Source of the DNA: an uncultured Spirochaetaceae bacterium | Lineage (GTDB): Bacteria; Spirochaetota; Spirochaetia; Sphaerochaetales; Sphaerochaetaceae | Assembly: GCA_900315435.1 (NCBI GenBank) | Contig: OMYY01000005.1 | Location: 28,147-92,146 of the forward strand | DNA: 64,000 nt | Direction of reading: 5' to 3' | Part shown: positions 34,968 to 43,769 of the stretch, in pieces | Layout: each line of letters opens with the position of its first letter | How positions within the stretch are numbered: position 1 is the first letter of the stretch | The notes under the pieces: model-generated | What the model was told of the DNA's origin: nothing | The model's input: only the letters and a program-made list of their open reading frames with translations | Databases searched by the model: none | Translations under genes and position numbers: made by a program

Positions 34968-36785
34968 ATGTCTGACAATGAAGAAGAAGCAGTAAAGGTG
35001 GAAACCTCCGCCCAGCCTGGCGAGAAAAAGGCTGTTGTCCGCAGGGTTCGCCGCGCCCCGCGAAAAGCTCTTGCCGTGAAGGTGAAAGCTCCTGAGGTGG
35101 TAGAGCAAGCACCGGAAGCCGCTTCTCCAAGCGCCCCGACGGATGCGTCCCCTGTCATCGAGCAGTCGCCTGTGGCTCCGGATTCCCAGTCCGGGCAGCG
35201 TCCTGAGGAACCGGGAGCCGAGATGGAGAATGCCGGAGGGAACCGCTCCCAGGAGCAGGGCGAGGAAAGCGCGTTCCAGAACCAGGAGGAGCCCCAGGGC
35301 GAACAGCGCCAGGAGGAACCGCAAGGCGAAGGCGGAGGCGAGCAGAAACAGGGTGGCCGCCATGACTTCGACCGCAACCGCCGTTTCAACAACCGTCAGG
35401 GACGCCACAACCAGCGCTTCCAGAAAAACGCCAACAATCCCAACGCCAGCCAGCGGCCGAACCGCCATCCGCAAAACGAATATTCCCAGGACATCAACAT
35501 CGAGGAACATCCTGAGGCTCCCGTGCTCAACGTCAACGCCTATGCCTGCCTTCCCCAGGACCAGATCCGCAAGATCGGCGTGGAGAAGGGTCTGGACGAG
35601 AACCGCGTGCTGGATATGAAGAACCAGGAGATCCTGGCCGAGATCCTGAAGAAGCATTCCGCCGCAGGTGGCGTGATCACCGGCAGCGGCACTCTCGAGG
35701 TGCTGCCTGACGGCTTCGGCTTCCTCCGGAGCCCGAACAACAGCTACCTGTCCGGTCCGGAGGACATCTATGTATCCCCGGCGCAGGTCAAAGGCCTTGG
35801 CTTGAAGACGGGTGATACCGTCTTCGGACAGGTCCGTACTCCACGCGATGGCGAGCGTTTCTTCGCCATCCTCCGGGTGCTGTCGGTCAATGGAGAGGAT
35901 TCGATCAAGGCCCGTGTCCGTGCTCCTTTCGAGAGCCTGACCCCGCTCTTCCCCAACGAGAGGATCAACCTGGAGACTGCGGAAGAAGATGTGTCGCTGC
36001 GCATCATCAACATGTTCAGTCCGATTGGCAAGGGGCAGCGTCTGCTGATCACCGCTCCCCCGCGTACCGGCAAGACGGTGCTGATGCAGAAGATCGCCAA
36101 CGCGATCACCACCAACTATCCGGACATCGTCCTGATCGTGCTGCTGGTCGATGAACGCCCCGAGGAGGTCACCGACATGCGCCGCCACGTCAGGGGAGAG
36201 GTGATTGCCAGTACCTTCGACGAACAGGCGAGCCGCCATGTCCAGGTCGCGGAGATGGTCATCGAGAAGGCGAAACGATTGGTCGAGTACAAGAAGGATG
36301 TGGTCATCCTGCTTGATTCCATCACCCGTCTTGCCCGAGCCTACAACCAGACGGTCCCTGCCAGCGGCAAGATTCTTTCCGGTGGTGTCGACTCCAACGC
36401 GCTGCACAAGCCCAAACGCTTCTTCGGCGCCGCCCGCAACATCGAGGAGGGAGGGTCCCTCACCATCATCGCCACCGGCCTGATCGAGACCGGCAGCCGC
36501 ATGGACGAGGTCATCTTCGAGGAGTTCAAGGGTACCGGCAACAGCGAGATCATCCTTGACCGGAAGCTGGCCGACAGGCGTATCTTCCCGGCCATGAACA
36601 TCAAGAAGAGCGGTACCCGCCGTGACGACCTGCTGCTTCCCGCCGACGAGGCCGCCAAGATCTGGCTGTGCCGCAAGGCGGTGGGGGATATGGACGACCA
36701 GGAGGTCACCCCGTTCCTCATTGACAAAATAAAGAAGACAAAAGATAATGAGGCGTTCCTGCGTTCCATCAATACGCAGGGGTGA
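34968..36785 (+). CDS. rho: Transcription termination factor Rho with long N-terminal insert
   Basis: 605 residues, well above the 420 of E. coli Rho. The first 185 or so are low-complexity: Lys/Arg/Val-rich, then Pro/Ala/Ser, then Glu/Gln/Gly-rich and Asn/Arg-rich. The Rho fold begins at about residue 190 with [23 protein letters not shown], the RNA-binding cold-shock segment [19 protein letters not shown], the P-loop [38 protein letters not shown] and the secondary RNA loop [22 protein letters not shown]. The ATPase parts are intact. Basic N-terminal inserts are known in some Rho proteins and affect RNA binding. Confidence 0.96.
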   Translation: MSDNEEEAVKVETSAQPGEKKAVVRRVRRAPRKALAVKVKAPEVVEQAPEAASPSAPTDASPVIEQSPVAPDSQSGQRPEEPGAEMENAGGNRSQEQGEESAFQNQEEPQGEQRQEEPQGEGGGEQKQGGRHDFDRNRRFNNRQGRHNQRFQKNANNPNASQRPNRHPQNEYSQDINIEEHPEAPVLNVNAYACLPQDQIRKIGVEKGLDENRVLDMKNQEILAEILKKHSAAGGVITGSGTLEVLPDGFGFLRSPNNSYLSGPEDIYVSPAQVKGLGLKTGDTVFGQVRTPRDGERFFAILRVLSVNGEDSIKARVRAPFESLTPLFPNERINLETAEEDVSLRIINMFSPIGKGQRLLITAPPRTGKTVLMQKIANAITTNYPDIVLIVLLVDERPEEVTDMRRHVRGEVIASTFDEQASRHVQVAEMVIEKAKRLVEYKKDVVILLDSITRLARAYNQTVPASGKILSGGVDSNALHKPKRFFGAARNIEEGGSLTIIATGLIETGSRMDEVIFEEFKGTGNSEIILDRKLADRRIFPAMNIKKSGTRRDDLLLPADEAAKIWLCRKAVGDMDDQEVTPFLIDKIKKTKDNEAFLRSINTQG

Positions 36786-36796
36786 TAGGAAAGGTG

Positions 36797-36817
36797 TCTG
36801 CTGCACTAGCCAGCAGA
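36797..36817 (+). other. Small hairpin between rho and rpmE
   Basis: TCTGCTG (36797-36803) and CAGCAGA (36811-36817) can pair around a 7-nt loop. No T run follows. It lies 25 nt before the rpmE start and may be only a stability element. Confidence 0.4.
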
Positions 36818-36841
36818 TGTACATAGAGTTGGAGGACGATT

Positions 36842-37048
36842 ATGAAGAAAGGTATTCATCCCGATTATCAGCTTCGTGAGATCCATTGCTCGTGTGGCAA
36901 CGTGATCAAGACCAAGACCACAGCCAAGAACCTGCAGGTTGAAATCTGCTCCGCTTGCCATCCGTTCTACACGGGCGAGCAGAAGGTTGTTGACACGGCC
37001 GGCCGTATCGAGAGATTCAACAAGCGCTACGGTATCAACGAGAAGTAA
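36842..37048 (+). CDS. rpmE: 50S ribosomal protein L31, zinc form
   Basis: 68 residues starting [27 protein letters not shown]. Zinc ligands are CSC at about residues 16-18 and CSAC at about 37-40, so this is the zinc-containing form. The end [22 protein letters not shown] matches the family. GGAGGA precedes the start. rho and rpmE are neighbours in several bacteria. Confidence 0.96.
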   Translation: MKKGIHPDYQLREIHCSCGNVIKTKTTAKNLQVEICSACHPFYTGEQKVVDTAGRIERFNKRYGINEK

Positions 37049-37071
37049 TCGCTTCTTGTTTCCGCGCACAG

Positions 37072-37102
37072 GGACCGCATCCTTCGGGGTGTGGTCCTTT
37101 TT
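37072..37102 (+). terminator. Terminator after rpmE
   Basis: GGACCGCATCC (37072-37082), loop TTCG and GGGTGTGGTCC (37087-37097) form an 11-bp stem with two G-T pairs, then five T. Confidence 0.88.
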
Positions 37103-37393
37103 CTTGTCCCTTTTGCTTGCGTTTCTGCTGCATCTTGCAAGAACCAGCCCAAAGGCTTGCCTTTTTTCCTCAACGTAGCACGTATGTTTGCATGCGCCGC
37201 AATGTTGCCGTATTGTCAATTCCTGTTGCTCATTTGCAGATTGGTTTTGTGTTTTCCGCGTGCTTGTTCGGCAAAGGTGCGGTGTTATATCGAGCACATA
37301 TGACATACGTATGAAATTGATTGATACCTATTTTTTCTTGTTGTCATAAAGAATTAAATTTTGATTTTTTCAAGAAAAATGACTGGAAAAATC
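37103..37393. other. Long intergenic stretch, AT-rich at its right end, no clear gene
   Basis: About 290 bp without a supported gene. Short open frames on the plus strand have no ribosome site and unlikely composition (Cys and Phe-rich). A palindrome CATACGTATG is at 37304-37313, and the last 100 bp are rich in A and T tracts, which could act as an UP element for the promoter at 37394. Nothing else was recognised. Confidence 0.5.
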
Positions 37394-37422
37394 TTGTCAG
37401 AGGGTGGATTGTCGCATACTAT
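37394..37422 (+). promoter_or_regulatory. Promoter of the galactokinase-like gene
   Basis: TTGTCA (37394-37399) and TACTAT (37417-37422) with a 17-bp spacer, preceded by A/T tracts. The ATG at 37453 is about 24 nt from the predicted start site; no clear ribosome site is present. Confidence 0.6.
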
Positions 37423-37452
37423 TGAGACAAGAGTGACAGAAGTGACGTGTGC

Positions 37453-38619
37453 ATGAACAAGATTGATGCTTTGCATGAGAAAGAATTCGGTGAACGCCCC
37501 CTGATCATAGGGGAGGTTCCTGGCATCTGCACGTTGTTTGGTAACTTTTCCGATATTTGCGAGGGTTGGGCCGTCATCGGTACTTCGAACGGGTACGTGC
37601 GCCTTGCGGTAAGCAAACGCGATGACGGAATGGTGCGGCTGTACAACGCCACTGCCAACGACAGGAAACGCTTCTCGCTCAACTCGATCAAATACAGGAA
37701 AGAAGACCGGTGGGGAAATTTCATCAAAGGCGTCATATCGGTGCTCGCCAGCGAGGACTACCACCTGCAGGGCATGAATATCACCTGCTACGGTCCGGTC
37801 CTGCTGGGCGATGTGAGCGCGGTCGGTACCGCCCTTGCCCTGGTCACCTGCATCACGCTGAGCCAGCTCTACGGCTTCAACATGTCCTACCAGACCATGA
37901 CCCGGATCAGTTACCGGTCGATGGTGGTGTTCAACCAACGCTCCTGCCGGCTCTGCGACCTGGTCACCATGCTCCACTGCCCCCCGGGCAACGTGCTCTT
38001 CTTTGACTTGGACACGATGGGTTACCAGGAGATCGAGTTCCCGTTCGGAAGCGAGAAGGGGGATTGCTTCGCCGTCCTTCTGGAAAGCAAGATCAACCAG
38101 GGAGCGATGCGGGAGGAGGTGAGCATGCGTCGGGATGACACGAGGCAGGCCTTTGCCGAGCTCAAGCGCTTCAACCAGGGTGGTGGCGCGCTCCGCGAGT
38201 TCCCCGAAGGAGATCTGCACAACCGCCAGGTGGCGATGGAGGAGCCGATGCGCCACATCTGCTCCTACGTGCTGATGGAGTCGCAGGAAAGCGTCCAGGC
38301 GGCCAAGTCGCTGAAGCAGAAGGATGCCTGCGCCTTGGGAAGGGTGATGAACCGGGTCCAGTCCGGACTGAGGGACCTGATGGAAGTCACCTGCCCGGAG
38401 ACAGACTGGCTGGCCAAGCGTGCTTGCGAGACGCAGGGTTGCTTCGGCGCCATGCAGGTCTATGACGGGATGGCGGGGAATATGCTGATGCTGTTCGACA
38501 AGCATGGTTGGGACCGCTATCAGCCACGGTTGGAGGACTACGAGCATATTTTCGGCTTCCATCCCAAGTGGCACATCTATCAGAGCCCAGGAAGCATGCA
38601 GGTCACCTTCCTCGTCTAG
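37453..38619 (+). CDS. Galactokinase-like GHMP family protein with degenerate motifs
   Basis: 388 residues from ATG 37453 (an in-frame GTG at 37447 is possible). The fold resembles galactokinase: motif 1 reads EVPGICTLFGNFSDICEG where galactokinase has APGRVNLIGEHTDYNGG; the C-terminal part RHICSYVLMESQESVQAAKSL and LMEVTCPETDWLAKRA matches galactokinase helices. The phosphate loop, normally GLSSSAA, is LGDVSAVGTALA, and motif 3 (GGFGGC) is GCFGAMQVYDG. An Asp at the catalytic place may be kept in CRLCDLV. It may phosphorylate another sugar or be a non-catalytic sensor. No gal genes are adjacent. Confidence 0.65.
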   Translation: MNKIDALHEKEFGERPLIIGEVPGICTLFGNFSDICEGWAVIGTSNGYVRLAVSKRDDGMVRLYNATANDRKRFSLNSIKYRKEDRWGNFIKGVISVLASEDYHLQGMNITCYGPVLLGDVSAVGTALALVTCITLSQLYGFNMSYQTMTRISYRSMVVFNQRSCRLCDLVTMLHCPPGNVLFFDLDTMGYQEIEFPFGSEKGDCFAVLLESKINQGAMREEVSMRRDDTRQAFAELKRFNQGGGALREFPEGDLHNRQVAMEEPMRHICSYVLMESQESVQAAKSLKQKDACALGRVMNRVQSGLRDLMEVTCPETDWLAKRACETQGCFGAMQVYDGMAGNMLMLFDKHGWDRYQPRLEDYEHIFGFHPKWHIYQSPGSMQVTFLV

Positions 38620-38639
38620 GACATCGGGCGTTTCCTCTC

Positions 38640-38669
38640 TTGTCACGGCATACCCCCATAGAGTATATT
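38640..38669 (+). promoter_or_regulatory. Leaderless promoter of surE
   Basis: TTGTCA (38640-38645) and TATATT (38664-38669) with an 18-bp spacer. The ATG at 38679 lies 9 nt after the -10 and no ribosome site is present. Confidence 0.6.
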
Positions 38670-38678
38670 GGCTGTGCC

Positions 38679-39491
38679 ATGACAATCTTGTTGGTAAATG
38701 ATGATGGATACCAGGCCGAGGGCATTCGCGTCCTCGAGGAGGTGCTTGTCTCCCGTGGCCATGAGGTGTGGGTCTGTGCCCCTTCTTCGCAGAGGAGCGC
38801 TTCCAGCCACAGCATGACGCTCTCGCGCGATGTGGTGGCGACCTTGTATGGCCCCGACCACTGGCACTTGAACGGGTTTCCCGCCGATTGCATCCTCTAC
38901 GCGTTGCGCGGGGGGCTTTTCCCCCGCACTCCCGATGTGGTGGTCAGCGGCATCAACCACGGCTACAACATCTCCACCGATATCCTCTATTCGGGTACCG
39001 TGGGAGCAGCCAGCGAGGCCGCGCTGGCCGGGATTCCCGCGTTCTCCCTGTCTTGCCAGGGGGACGGAGGCCTTTCCCGGTATCCATTCAAGACGGCGGC
39101 GGACTTCCTTGCGGAGCATCTTTCGCAGTTCCTTCCCCTGGCGACGAAGCATCGTATCATCAACATCAACGTTCCCCCGCACAGCGACGGAAAGTCCTGG
39201 AAGGTCAGCGGCGTTTCCCGTCTGTTCTATGATGACGCGGTGGTGAAGGGCGGGACGGAGACGACCCGTATCTTCGACCATGGCCAGGCAAAGTTCGGAT
39301 CCTCCATCCTGCTTCGCCTGCAGGGCGGCAATGTCAGCCAGCAGGACGACGAGGCGGAAAGTGATTTCCACCGGATGGAGGAAGGGGTGATTGCCGTGAC
39401 GGCGCTGGGGGTGCTGCCCCTGGTGGACGGTGCGGGACAGGAGTCCTTGAGGCTTCTGGCAGCGAACAGGAAAAGCGCTGACAATACTTGA
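38679..39491 (+). CDS. surE: 5'-nucleotidase SurE
   Basis: 270 residues from ATG 38679. The start MTILLVNDDGYQAEGI has the metal-binding DD pair (residues 8-9), then CAPSSQRSASSHSMTL, NGFPADCILYALRG and VVSGINHGYNISTDILYSGTVGAASEAAL with the metal Asn. SurE removes phosphate from nucleoside monophosphates. Frames open upstream overlap the previous gene and lack support. Next comes a separate promoter for nifS. Confidence 0.94.
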   Translation: MTILLVNDDGYQAEGIRVLEEVLVSRGHEVWVCAPSSQRSASSHSMTLSRDVVATLYGPDHWHLNGFPADCILYALRGGLFPRTPDVVVSGINHGYNISTDILYSGTVGAASEAALAGIPAFSLSCQGDGGLSRYPFKTAADFLAEHLSQFLPLATKHRIININVPPHSDGKSWKVSGVSRLFYDDAVVKGGTETTRIFDHGQAKFGSSILLRLQGGNVSQQDDEAESDFHRMEEGVIAVTALGVLPLVDGAGQESLRLLAANRKSADNT

Positions 39492-39517
39492 CGATTTTAG
39501 TAATGAATAGGTATGTT
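39488..39517 (+). promoter_or_regulatory. Promoter of nifS-nifU
   Basis: TTGACG (39488-39493) overlaps the surE stop and TATGTT (39512-39517) follows after 18 bp. GAGGA at 39528-39532 serves the nifS ATG. Confidence 0.7.
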
Positions 39518-39541
39518 GTTGTCAGCTGAGGACACGAAGAG

Positions 39542-40716
<1,175 letters not shown>

Positions 40717-40720
<4 letters not shown>

Positions 40721-41340
40721 GCAAGAGTTTTATGGCAGATTGGGTCTATACCCCGACAGTGAAAGAGCATTTCATGAATCCCCACCACCTCTACGACGAG
40801 GAGAAGGATGCAGACTGGCAGCCGGACGGGGAGGGCGAGGTTGGTTCGCTCGCCTGTGGCGACCAGATGAAGGTCGGCATCCAGGTCAAGGATGACAAGA
40901 TCACCGATCTGAAGTGGCTGACCTATGGGTGCGCCAGTGCCATCGCCTCCACCAGCATGATGAGCGACATGGCCATCGGCATGAGCTTGGAACAGGCCTA
41001 TCACCTGACTCCACAGGCGATCATGGACGAGCTTGGCGGACTGCCGGAGCACAAGTTCCACTGCTCGGTCCTCGGCGACAAGGCGCTGCGCGCCGCCATT
41101 GACGACTACTTGGAGAAGAACCATCGTCCCAACCCGTTCAAGAAGGCAGTCGCCAAGATCGTCTGCGAATGCAAGGGCGTCACCGACCAGGATATCGAGA
41201 ACCTGGTCAAGAGCGGGCAGGCCCAGACGCTGGAAGACCTGCAGCGGTTGACTTCCTACGGTACCGGATGCGGCAAGTGCAAGAACCGGGTCAAGGACCT
41301 CTTCCTGGATTACCGCCATATCTATGGTTACACGGATTGA
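40717..41340 (+). CDS. nifU: NifU-type Fe-S scaffold with C-terminal BFD-like [2Fe-2S] domain
   Basis: 207 residues. The N-terminal U-type domain has LACGDQMKVGIQVKDDKI, YGCASAIASTSMMSDM and HKFHCSVLG, giving the three scaffold cysteines. Residues about 142-200 form a BFD-like domain with CECKGVTDQDIENLVKSG and GTGCGKCKNRV, four Cys for a [2Fe-2S] cluster. The full-length NifU C-terminal Nfu domain is absent. The product works with NifS, with which it overlaps (ATGA). Confidence 0.93.
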
Positions 41341-41363
41341 CTGAACTTCGTGCCTTTTGAGGG

Positions 41364-41393
41364 GGCCGCCATCCTTGTGGGGTGGAGGCCTTT
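41364..41393 (+). terminator. Terminator after nifU
   Basis: GGCCGCCATCC (41364-41374) and GGGTGGAGGCC (41380-41390) form an 11-bp stem with one G-A mismatch and one G-T pair, followed by TTT. Confidence 0.65.
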
Positions 41394-41411
41394 CCCGTAT
41401 TTGGGTATGAT
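41383..41411 (+). promoter_or_regulatory. Leaderless promoter of the HAD gene
   Basis: A good -10 TATGAT at 41406-41411 is 6 nt before the ATG at 41418. The -35 (TGGAGG at 41383-41388, 17 bp away) is weak and lies in the terminator stem. The stretch TATGATGGAGACATG is nearly the same as at 50343. Confidence 0.55.
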
Positions 41412-41417
41412 GGAGAC

Positions 41418-42029
41418 ATGCAACTACCCAAACTCGCGATTTTTGACCTCGGTGGCGTGGTCATCTACAACTGGCAGACCTTGGGGCGTATCGCCCGTCT
41501 GTATCACCTGGACGAGGAAAAGCTGTACGCCGATTACCTGTCCAGCGACGCGCCGCTGATGGAGGGGACGCTTTCCACCAAGGGCTGGTGGCTCCACATT
41601 TGTGACAAGTTCGCCCTTCCCGCCGAAGCCCGGTCGTCCGACCCGTTGTATGACCAGTTCCATTGCTACGCCGACGGACAGATGCTCTCCTTCATCGGAC
41701 GGGTGAAGCAGCTCGGCGTCCGGGTGGTCTGTGGCAGCAACACCTGCGCTCCGCACTGGGAGAAGATGAATGCCGCCGGTGGCCTGACCAGCCTGTTCGA
41801 TGCCTGCTATCTTTCCCAGGAACTGCACATCAAGAAACCTGACGACGAGTTCTTCCTTGCCATCCTCCATCGGGAGGGAGTCTCGCCAGCGGAGACGGTC
41901 TTCACCGACGACACGAAAGAGAACGTCGATGCCGCTTCCCGGCTTGGCATCGACGCCTTGTGGTATCACTCCGACTTCCGTTGGAGCGGACTGGACCGTC
42001 TGCGGCTCCGCTTCGGACTGCTTATGTGA
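41418..42029 (+). CDS. HAD superfamily hydrolase (YihX-like)
   Basis: 203 residues from ATG 41418. Motif I is FDLGGVVIYNW, the FDLGG form typical of YihX and related subfamily IA phosphatases; motif II VVCGSN, motif III KKPDDEFFLAIL and motif IV FTDDTKENVDAASRLG are present. YihX-like enzymes remove phosphate from sugar phosphates such as glucose 1-phosphate. It converges on the uridine kinase-like gene with an 8-bp tail overlap. Confidence 0.83.
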   Translation: MQLPKLAIFDLGGVVIYNWQTLGRIARLYHLDEEKLYADYLSSDAPLMEGTLSTKGWWLHICDKFALPAEARSSDPLYDQFHCYADGQMLSFIGRVKQLGVRVVCGSNTCAPHWEKMNAAGGLTSLFDACYLSQELHIKKPDDEFFLAILHREGVSPAETVFTDDTKENVDAASRLGIDALWYHSDFRWSGLDRLRLRFGLLM

Positions 42030-43701
42030 CGTTGTACTCGCTTCCGCCGATGAACTCGCGTAGCAACGAGTCCTGAGGCACCAGCGAGTCGCTGACCGGC
42101 TGGAAGTAGGTGAGGAAGCGCAATAATCTGCGTGCGGTCACGTACATTTCCCCGGTTTCAGGCTTTACTCTGCGCAGGAGCGGAATGGCCAGAGGCGAGA
42201 GGACGGCAAGCTCGTAGTCAAGCGCGCTGTTGAGCATCACGTCGGCATTGTTCTGGAAGGGGAAGATGTACAGGTTCTCCCCCGTCTGCACGCTCTTCAT
42301 CATCCCCAGCGTCTCCTCGGCGCTGGAGTTCCTGGTGCGGTGGTCACGGACAATCCTGCGGATGATCCGGTTGTCCGTGGTGCTGATCCGGTTGTGGTCG
42401 GTGATGTTGACTTGGGTGAAGGCGGAGATGTAGATCCGGTAGACCAGTTCGGGGTCGATGCCGCTGCTGAGCTTCGGGTTCATCGCATGGATGCCCTCGG
42501 CCACCAGGATGGTCCGCTCGTCCTGTACCACCGGCTCCCCGAAGGTGGTCTTCTTTGTCTGAAAGTTGTAGGTGGGGAGCCGGACCGGATTGCCTGCCGC
42601 CAGGTCCTTCAGGTTCTGCTGGAGCAGGGGAAGGTTCAGCGCCTCGAGTACCTCGAAGTTCGGCTTTCCGTCCTTGTCCTTCGGGCACTGGTCGGGTGGC
42701 AGGTAGTAGTTGTCCAGGCTGAGCTGGATCGCCTTGCGTCCACGCACCTCCAGCTGGGTGCAGAGCTTGTAGCTGAACGTGGTCTTGCCCGACGAGGATG
42801 GGCCGCAGATGAAGACGATGCGGGTGGTTGACCTCTGGGCGATGCTCTCGGCGATCTCGTTGATATGCTTGGCCTGATAGGCCTCGCACAGGCGGATGTA
42901 GGGAACCAGCTTGTCCTCCTCGCTGAAACGGGAAAGGTCTCCGATCGCGTTGACTTTCAGGATTGGACGTTGCAGCTTGTCCTTCTTCAGAGCCTCGAAG
43001 AGCAAGGGGTTGTCCCTATAGGTGTCCAGCCGGGTGAAGTCGAAGGACCTGGGATAGCGGAGCAGGATGCCGTTCAGCTTGTACTGCCTCAGCTCCCAGA
43101 CGGTGACGAGTCCGCTCTTGGGGACTGGCACGTTGTATACCACATCATGGAAGTTCCCCATGGTGTAGACTTCGATGCTGGCTGGGTTCAACGACTCCAG
43201 AAGGGATACGGTCTCCTCTCCATGATGTCCACCGAACCACTCGATGGCCTCTCCCAGACTGAGCACCTCGGGGCGGATGGGAAGATTGTCGTCGACAAGC
43301 GCCTGCATGGCGTTCCGCAGTTTCTCGACCGTCTCGCCGGAGACGACCAGGTTGTCGGTGAAGGTGAAGTAGTACCCGTCTCCCAGGGCATAGCCGATTT
43401 CGAGACGGCGGTCGGGAATCGCCTTCTGGGCTGCCGCCGCCAGGAGGAAGCAGAGGCTCTGGCGGTAACAGACCTTGCCCAGGTCGGAGAAGAGCCTGAT
43501 GGGTTCCAGCGTTGCCCGGAACAGCAAGGGGCTTTCCAGGTTGCGGGGAGTCGAGTTGACAAGGGCCGCGATGATCGGGTTCTCCTGATAGGAGTCGCTC
43601 ATCTCATCCTTCAGTCCGAAACGGCACAGGGCCTCACGGATTGTGGTTCCGGAGACCACCTCCAATACGGTTTGCCGATAGGTGATACGAATAGTCTGCA
43701 T
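42022..43701 (-). CDS. Nucleoside kinase with N-terminal TGS/ThrRS-like domains (uridine kinase fusion)
   Basis: 559 residues from the ATG at 43701. Residues 1-65 form a TGS-like domain (MQTIRITYRQTVLEVVSGTTIREAL), residues about 65-190 resemble the ThrRS second additional domain with HHGEE-like text (GGHHGEETVSLLE), and residues about 275-490 are a uridine kinase domain with the P-loop ICGPSSSGKTTFSYKL and LSLDNYYLPPDQCP. Such fusions occur in Treponema, Thermotoga and clostridia. The kinase likely makes UMP or another nucleotide; the role of the RNA-synthetase-like part is unknown. A frame open to 43719 is less likely given the -10 box 6 nt before 43701. Confidence 0.88.
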   Translation of the reverse strand: MQTIRITYRQTVLEVVSGTTIREALCRFGLKDEMSDSYQENPIIAALVNSTPRNLESPLLFRATLEPIRLFSDLGKVCYRQSLCFLLAAAAQKAIPDRRLEIGYALGDGYYFTFTDNLVVSGETVEKLRNAMQALVDDNLPIRPEVLSLGEAIEWFGGHHGEETVSLLESLNPASIEVYTMGNFHDVVYNVPVPKSGLVTVWELRQYKLNGILLRYPRSFDFTRLDTYRDNPLLFEALKKDKLQRPILKVNAIGDLSRFSEEDKLVPYIRLCEAYQAKHINEIAESIAQRSTTRIVFICGPSSSGKTTFSYKLCTQLEVRGRKAIQLSLDNYYLPPDQCPKDKDGKPNFEVLEALNLPLLQQNLKDLAAGNPVRLPTYNFQTKKTTFGEPVVQDERTILVAEGIHAMNPKLSSGIDPELVYRIYISAFTQVNITDHNRISTTDNRIIRRIVRDHRTRNSSAEETLGMMKSVQTGENLYIFPFQNNADVMLNSALDYELAVLSPLAIPLLRRVKPETGEMYVTARRLLRFLTYFQPVSDSLVPQDSLLREFIGGSEYNVT

Positions 43702-43707
43702 GTGCCC

Positions 43708-43713
43708 ATGATA
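43708..43713 (-). promoter_or_regulatory. -10 box, leaderless start of the uridine kinase fusion
   Basis: TATCAT on the minus strand ends 6 nt before the ATG at 43701 (TATCATGGGCACATG). No good -35 was seen. The layout matches two other genes in this region. Confidence 0.5.
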
Positions 43714-43729
43714 CCGCAAGTTCGAGACG

Positions 43730-43758
43730 TTGACACCTTCTTTTGGGACAGGTAGATT
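43730..43758 (+). promoter_or_regulatory. Promoter of the AOR-like gene
   Basis: TTGACA (43730-43735) and TAGATT (43753-43758) are 17 bp apart. The ATG at 43770 is 11 nt after the -10, so the leader is about five nucleotides. It faces the divergent -10 box at 43708. Confidence 0.75.
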
Positions 43759-43769
43759 TTCAGTAGCAC

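Noticed and set aside
37091..37314. Small plus-strand frames after rpmE
   Set aside because: They start inside the terminator region, lack ribosome sites and are rich in Cys and Phe, so they are probably chance frames.
39512..39541. Short AT-rich gap as a riboswitch before nifS
   Set aside because: The leader is only about 20 nt after the predicted start site, too short for a riboswitch.
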